Source: Acanthosoma haemorrhoidale (taxonomy: Eukaryota; Arthropoda; Insecta; Hemiptera; Acanthosomatidae). From it: a DNA stretch of 64,000 nucleotides. This document shows, piece by piece, positions 59,901-64,000 of the stretch. Location: positions 81,675,189-81,739,188 of the forward strand of contig OV884009.1 in assembly GCA_930367205.1 (NCBI GenBank), read 5' to 3'. The number at the start of each line of letters is the position of its first letter. Within the stretch, counting starts at the first letter, position 1. The position numbers and the translations under genes were made by a program. Below the pieces are notes generated by a model that saw nothing but the letters and a program-made list of their open reading frames with translations, ran no database searches and was not told where the DNA came from.

Positions 59901-61749
59901 TTTCTTCATTCTTTCGACCATATACGAAATCCCATTAATAAGAGAAATTAGCAATTACAGTAAGCATACGTTACTAATACGTCCAAAACGAATATTGTCA
60001 GAATAAATTTAACTTTAATTTAACCAAATTAAATTTTGTGTATACTCAGTTAATTTTGATTACTTATTTTATTTTTTATAATTTATTTTTTGTTATTATC
60101 TTTCTTTTTTCCTTCTTTTATATACAGGTATTTTTTTTACTTTTAAATCCTTCACTTATATTACCTTAGCATTAAAATAATGAATACAATGTATCGTATA
60201 TATGTACACGGTGCAGAGTTCCCTTAAAAAACACATCCCTTTTTTTTTAAGAAGCTTTGGGATCTCTCTCTTTCCAAGTTTTATGCATATTGCCTTGGTT
60301 TGATAATATTAAAACAAAGTAAATTTAATTAATTTCAAACATTTTTTTTTTTGTTGCCATATCAAGTTTCGTCCATTGTGGCTACTGCGGTTCTAAAGAT
60401 TTTAGGCTCAATTTACATCTTTTCTTTGTCCATCACCCCGTCTTTTGAATATGAAATTCAATCTTGGTATAAGTCCAAGAAGTTGGATATTAACCAAACT
60501 GCTTGGTGACTTCTGACATCCTGAAGAAAAATACTCGTTAGTAATACTAATCTAAATGGTATTGATGGAGTGGTACCGATCAAATTCACGGCCATAAAAC
60601 CCTGAGTTATGATTTATTACATGTCAAAAAATCCATTGGTTTGCAAAAGAGTCACAAAAAATGTGTGTTTAACAAAAAATATTTGAGTGTAATGTGAAAC
60701 TTATACCATAGTGTAATAATATTTTAACGAATAAAAAGGTACATACATTAATGTAGAGGAAAAAATAGAAATTTGGAAAGCAATTGAAAAAGCAGGATCA
60801 CAATAGTTTAGGGGCTCAAAGATTTTTATAATTCAAAAATCCTTATGTTTTCTAGTCTTTTTTAGTTCTCCATTCAAGTTAGAGGCATTAGAAGAGACAT
60901 GAAAAATATAGCTACCTATATAAAAAATAATTATAATTAGTCTCCTAATCACCCTGATGGATATGTTTAGGTTAAATGACAGTAACGGAAAGTATCTACA
61001 AAAATTAATATTAAATTAAAATATTTATTAAATGATAAAATGCATCTACTCTATTAAGTGACTAATTCCTCACTGGCTTTTAAGGTAGTCACCTCAAAAT
61101 CTACTCAAAATTCAAAATTATTTTTCACTGTGGTTATGGACCGATCAAAGACGGAAAAACCAGTTGATATATTTAAATAGTTTCTTGCTCTTAACAAGTC
61201 GATATTTTTTCTTCGCTTTATTCTTACTTGTTTCCGTTTGTATTTGTCTGCCAAAATTTCTGAAGTTCAACCTCCCGTACGAATTACTCTTAACTTTAGA
61301 TGACTCAAAACATGTTCATAAGATTGTAAACTAATTCCCTTCGACACACTAAAAACAGTATCAGTACTTACAAAGACGAGGATATTGACATGCCACTTAT
61401 AAGAGAAAGTAATAAATATCTTTTTTGGTCTAGTCAAGGTCTTAAAAATTACCTTATTGGTAGTATTATAGCTGAGGGTAAATAGATTTTTAAAACATAA
61501 ATTGAATCATTTATTTTAATTGTACTTGATTTTGAGTTTAAGACAAGTATAAATTAGTAAGAAATAGTACAGGTTTTATTTAAATTGGACAGGCGCTGGG
61601 GAGTTTTCAAAGGGTTTTCCTTAGTTACATATAAAGTATTCTTAGGCTAAGTACAACAAATTTTTTCTTTATAAGTTTATTTGTAACTGTGCCCTTTGTT
61701 TTGTTATACTATGTCGTTTATAATTTTGCAAGTAAAATTCTTTTTTTCT
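53336..61749. other. 8.4 kb of AT-rich DNA without recognised genes
   Basis: The only clear feature is the TA microsatellite. Single ends resembling transposon termini (TTACACCCTGTATA at about 53924) have no partner. The open frames at 57779-58046 on both strands, 59663-60006 and 54322-54698 lack support. The patch at 55300-55680 is less AT-rich but unreadable. Confidence 0.45.
56924..56974. repeat. (TA)n microsatellite
   Basis: Fifty-one bases of uninterrupted TA dinucleotides, preceded by imperfect TA-rich sequence from about 56870. Confidence 0.97.
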
Positions 61750-62275
61750 ACCTCAGCAACAGAATCCTTCATAAAGATCTTAATATACCCTACATTCTTT
61801 GAACTCTTCTCTTCCAAGTTCATGGAATTCCATAGTAACCTTTCCAACCACTCTAATCCTCTAGCACAGTCATTACACTGCGCCATTCGTCCCTATAATC
61901 TTTCTCGGAGACTAAAGTGGCAGCGTCCTCGTGACCTGCTATAAATATTTGATAGTGGGGGTCCTGGTAATGGCTAGTTTCTCCAATCATGTTCTGAGCG
62001 TATGTGGCTCTCGCGCTCTTCGTCAGCCTCCACTGCCTCGTATCCGGTTACGTGGCTGACGGAGGAAGCGTGGGGGACTTCCCAAGACTCCGCTTCCTGT
62101 TTCGCATGCGAGGGAGATGACAACCATGTGGATTTGAGAGGCCTCTGGGCTGTTTGTAAATAGTGTATTAATGAGCGAGTGAATGAATAATTGTAAATAT
62201 GGTATGAATGAGAACATTGGACACAACTACTTATTGCCCAACAAGGCAGATTGTAATTTTATCACAATAAAGATT
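61750..62275 (+). mobile_element. 5'-truncated Jockey-type LINE
   Basis: It starts in the ORF2 tail (CAGCAACAGAATCCTTCATA, the counterpart of SNKTLHNDL), reads PYILELFSSKFMEFHSNLSN in one frame, and ends with the 3' UTR and CACAATAAAG. The frame carries small changes. No clear target duplication is visible. Confidence 0.85.
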
Positions 62276-63464
62276 TGATACGTTAAATCTATCACTAAAA
62301 ATACGTTCTAGTCGATGGTTGATGGAAATGGAAAAAATGATGGTTTTATTTATATTATTTTTAAACCATTCTAATGATTAATAGAAAAATGTAGTCTACC
62401 AATTTTTCATATAGCAATAAAGCACATTTATTTATTTAGTCTTAAAATGTTTGTTCCCATTTGTTACACATAAAATAATTAATACGAAATAATGGTGTTG
62501 TTTTTCGAAATGTTCACATATTCTGGACTGGACCACTGTACACTGGTCACTAAATTTCTTTTCAATTATCCTTTCGATGAAGAGCGAAGAATCTTTTTGC
62601 CCTGGAAGCCTTTACAGGTTCCTCTTTTAGTTCCGAGATGAAAAAAGCACTTTAGGACTTACGATTCCAATCACTTCCACTTTACTTCTTCTATAACACT
62701 AACACTTGTGCCCAGTGTCTACACCAGTTTATATTTTTTATGTGATTGCCAAATCTTTATAACTGTTTATTGACAAATTATTCGCTATTTATCAATAATT
62801 AGCAGGCCAAGAAAAACATGATAACACATAGAAACAATCTTATAAATTTTGTGATTATTGCTTTTAAGGTATCTAGAATGTAATCAGGTTTGGATACTTC
62901 TTGCAACTCAACTATTGTAGTGTACCTTGGCTCATGAAATGTTCTTAGAAACAACATTATTTTATTTTTTAGCATATAATATAATCGAACCTATCATCGC
63001 TTTGGGCGGAGACAATGTTCGATTTATGTAAGGCAGGTGGAGGAGTAAATAAGAGGGGTAGTTGCCAGCGGATCTGTGGGATTTGCCCTGGGGTAACAAA
63101 GTGAGGGGGATATGCCCCTAAAGGAATGGCACAACGACGACCCGCATAACGATAGTGCCTCAGGATCGAGGTCTCGGCAACGATCGAACCTAGTAAGAAG
63201 AAAAAAAGGTGGTGATAAATCACGGGCGATGGGAGAAATACGTCCTGCCTGAGTAATACTTCCTAGTGGTACAGTACATGTCCGTAGGTTCGGCAACTAC
63301 TACTCTCACTTTCCTTTTAAACTGGACAACTTTTATGAAACAACTTAAGCGAAAAATAAACAATTACTGTGTTTGAATAGAGGGTTTCGATTTTCAATGG
63401 GGTGTGTAAGAACCGTCTTTTGTTTTACTGTCAGCAAACGACTTAACTGCCTTTTTAATTCAAA
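62276..63464. other. No recognised gene; one GC-richer patch
   Basis: At 63000-63300 the base composition rises and two overlapping minus-strand frames of 84 and 90 codons are open (for example AGRRCAIPLGAYPPHFVTPG). No motif is recognised and no repeat partner lies in the window. It could be an old LTR, an exon or an unrelated repeat. Confidence 0.3.
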
Positions 63465-63950
63465 AACTTTATTATGATAAAATTACAGTCTGCCTTATTG
63501 GACAATAAGTAATTGTGATAAATGTTTTCATTCATACATTATTTACAAACATCCCAGAGACCTCACAAATCCAATTGGTTGTCACTTCTCTCGCTTGCGA
63601 AAGAGGAAGTGGAGTCTTCGCAATTCCCCGACGCCCCTCCGTCAGCCACGTCACGGATACGAGCTAGTGGAGGCTGACCAAGAGCGCGGGAGCCACATTC
63701 GATCACGACATGATTAAAGAAACTGGCTATTGTCAAGACTCCCACTGTCACGTACTTAACACAGTCACGAGGCTTTTCACTTTAGTTTCCGAGGATAGGG
63801 GTGAGTGGATCGGTGTAATGACTGTTCTAGGGGAATAGGGTGGTTGGATAGGTTACTATGGAATCTCTTGAACTTGGAAGAGATGAGTTCAAGAATGTAG
63901 GGTATATTAAGATGGAGGGTTTTGTTTCTGACGTAATAAGGGGCAAATTA
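63465..63950 (-). mobile_element. Jockey-type LINE fragment (minus) near the window end
   Basis: The minus strand carries the ORF2 tail from about VSETKPSI onward and the 3' UTR, with its AATAAAG end at about 63466-63476. Past 63945 the match fades, so the 5' border is uncertain. Several short deletions mark it as an older copy. Confidence 0.8.
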
Positions 63951-64000
63951 TTTGACTGTCTCTGAAAGTAATTGTAAAGGTGTTCCAATCGTTTTGAAAT

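Overview
The window is AT-rich nuclear DNA of a multicellular eukaryote, almost certainly an arthropod and probably an insect. It shows spliceosomal intron signals, long microsatellites, many 5'-truncated Jockey-type non-LTR retrotransposons with 13-bp target site duplications, solo LTRs and a decayed IS630/Tc1/mariner transposon. There are no operons, rRNA, tRNA or CRISPR array that I can see. Most of the window reads as intron or intergenic DNA that has been filled by successive waves of mobile elements.

Layout. 3.0-5.2 kb is a tandemly rearranged block of Jockey 3' ends, including a 642-bp unit repeated at about 99% identity. 5.2-6.1 kb is an LTR broken by a poly-A retroposon. 6.6 kb has three consecutive hairpins. 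8.3-9.2 kb is a deleted, dead IS630/Tc1-like transposon with good terminal repeats. 10.9-11.75 kb is a solo LTR with a 4-bp target duplication. 13.06-13.12 kb holds the best host exon candidate: 63 nt, one open frame, good splice sites. 13.7-13.9 kb is a very long CT tract, and 15.4-15.6 kb a foldback. 16-26 kb carries five Jockey fragments, three of them with perfect 13-bp target duplications. 27.3-28.6 kb is the most gene-like stretch: an acceptor followed by 152 open codons, a second short reading frame, and a possible first coding exon. 32.4-33.4 kb and 44.7-45.0 kb carry two other non-LTR lineages. 42 kb is a Jockey fragment holding a 73-bp insertion. 48.7-49.6 kb is a third solo LTR. 50.5-53.3 kb has divergent Jockey ends, a GA tract and a paralogue of the 27.3-kb region. 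53.3-61.7 kb is empty apart from a TA tract. The right end has two more Jockey fragments.

Every mobile element here is truncated, deleted or solo, so none looks capable of moving by itself. Host coding content is at most a few small exons, and no gene can be named. I found no convincing undescribed multi-gene system. The items most worth following are the 63-nt exon, the 27.3/52.6-kb paralogous pair, the possible first exon at 28.5 kb, the hairpin cluster and the foldback.
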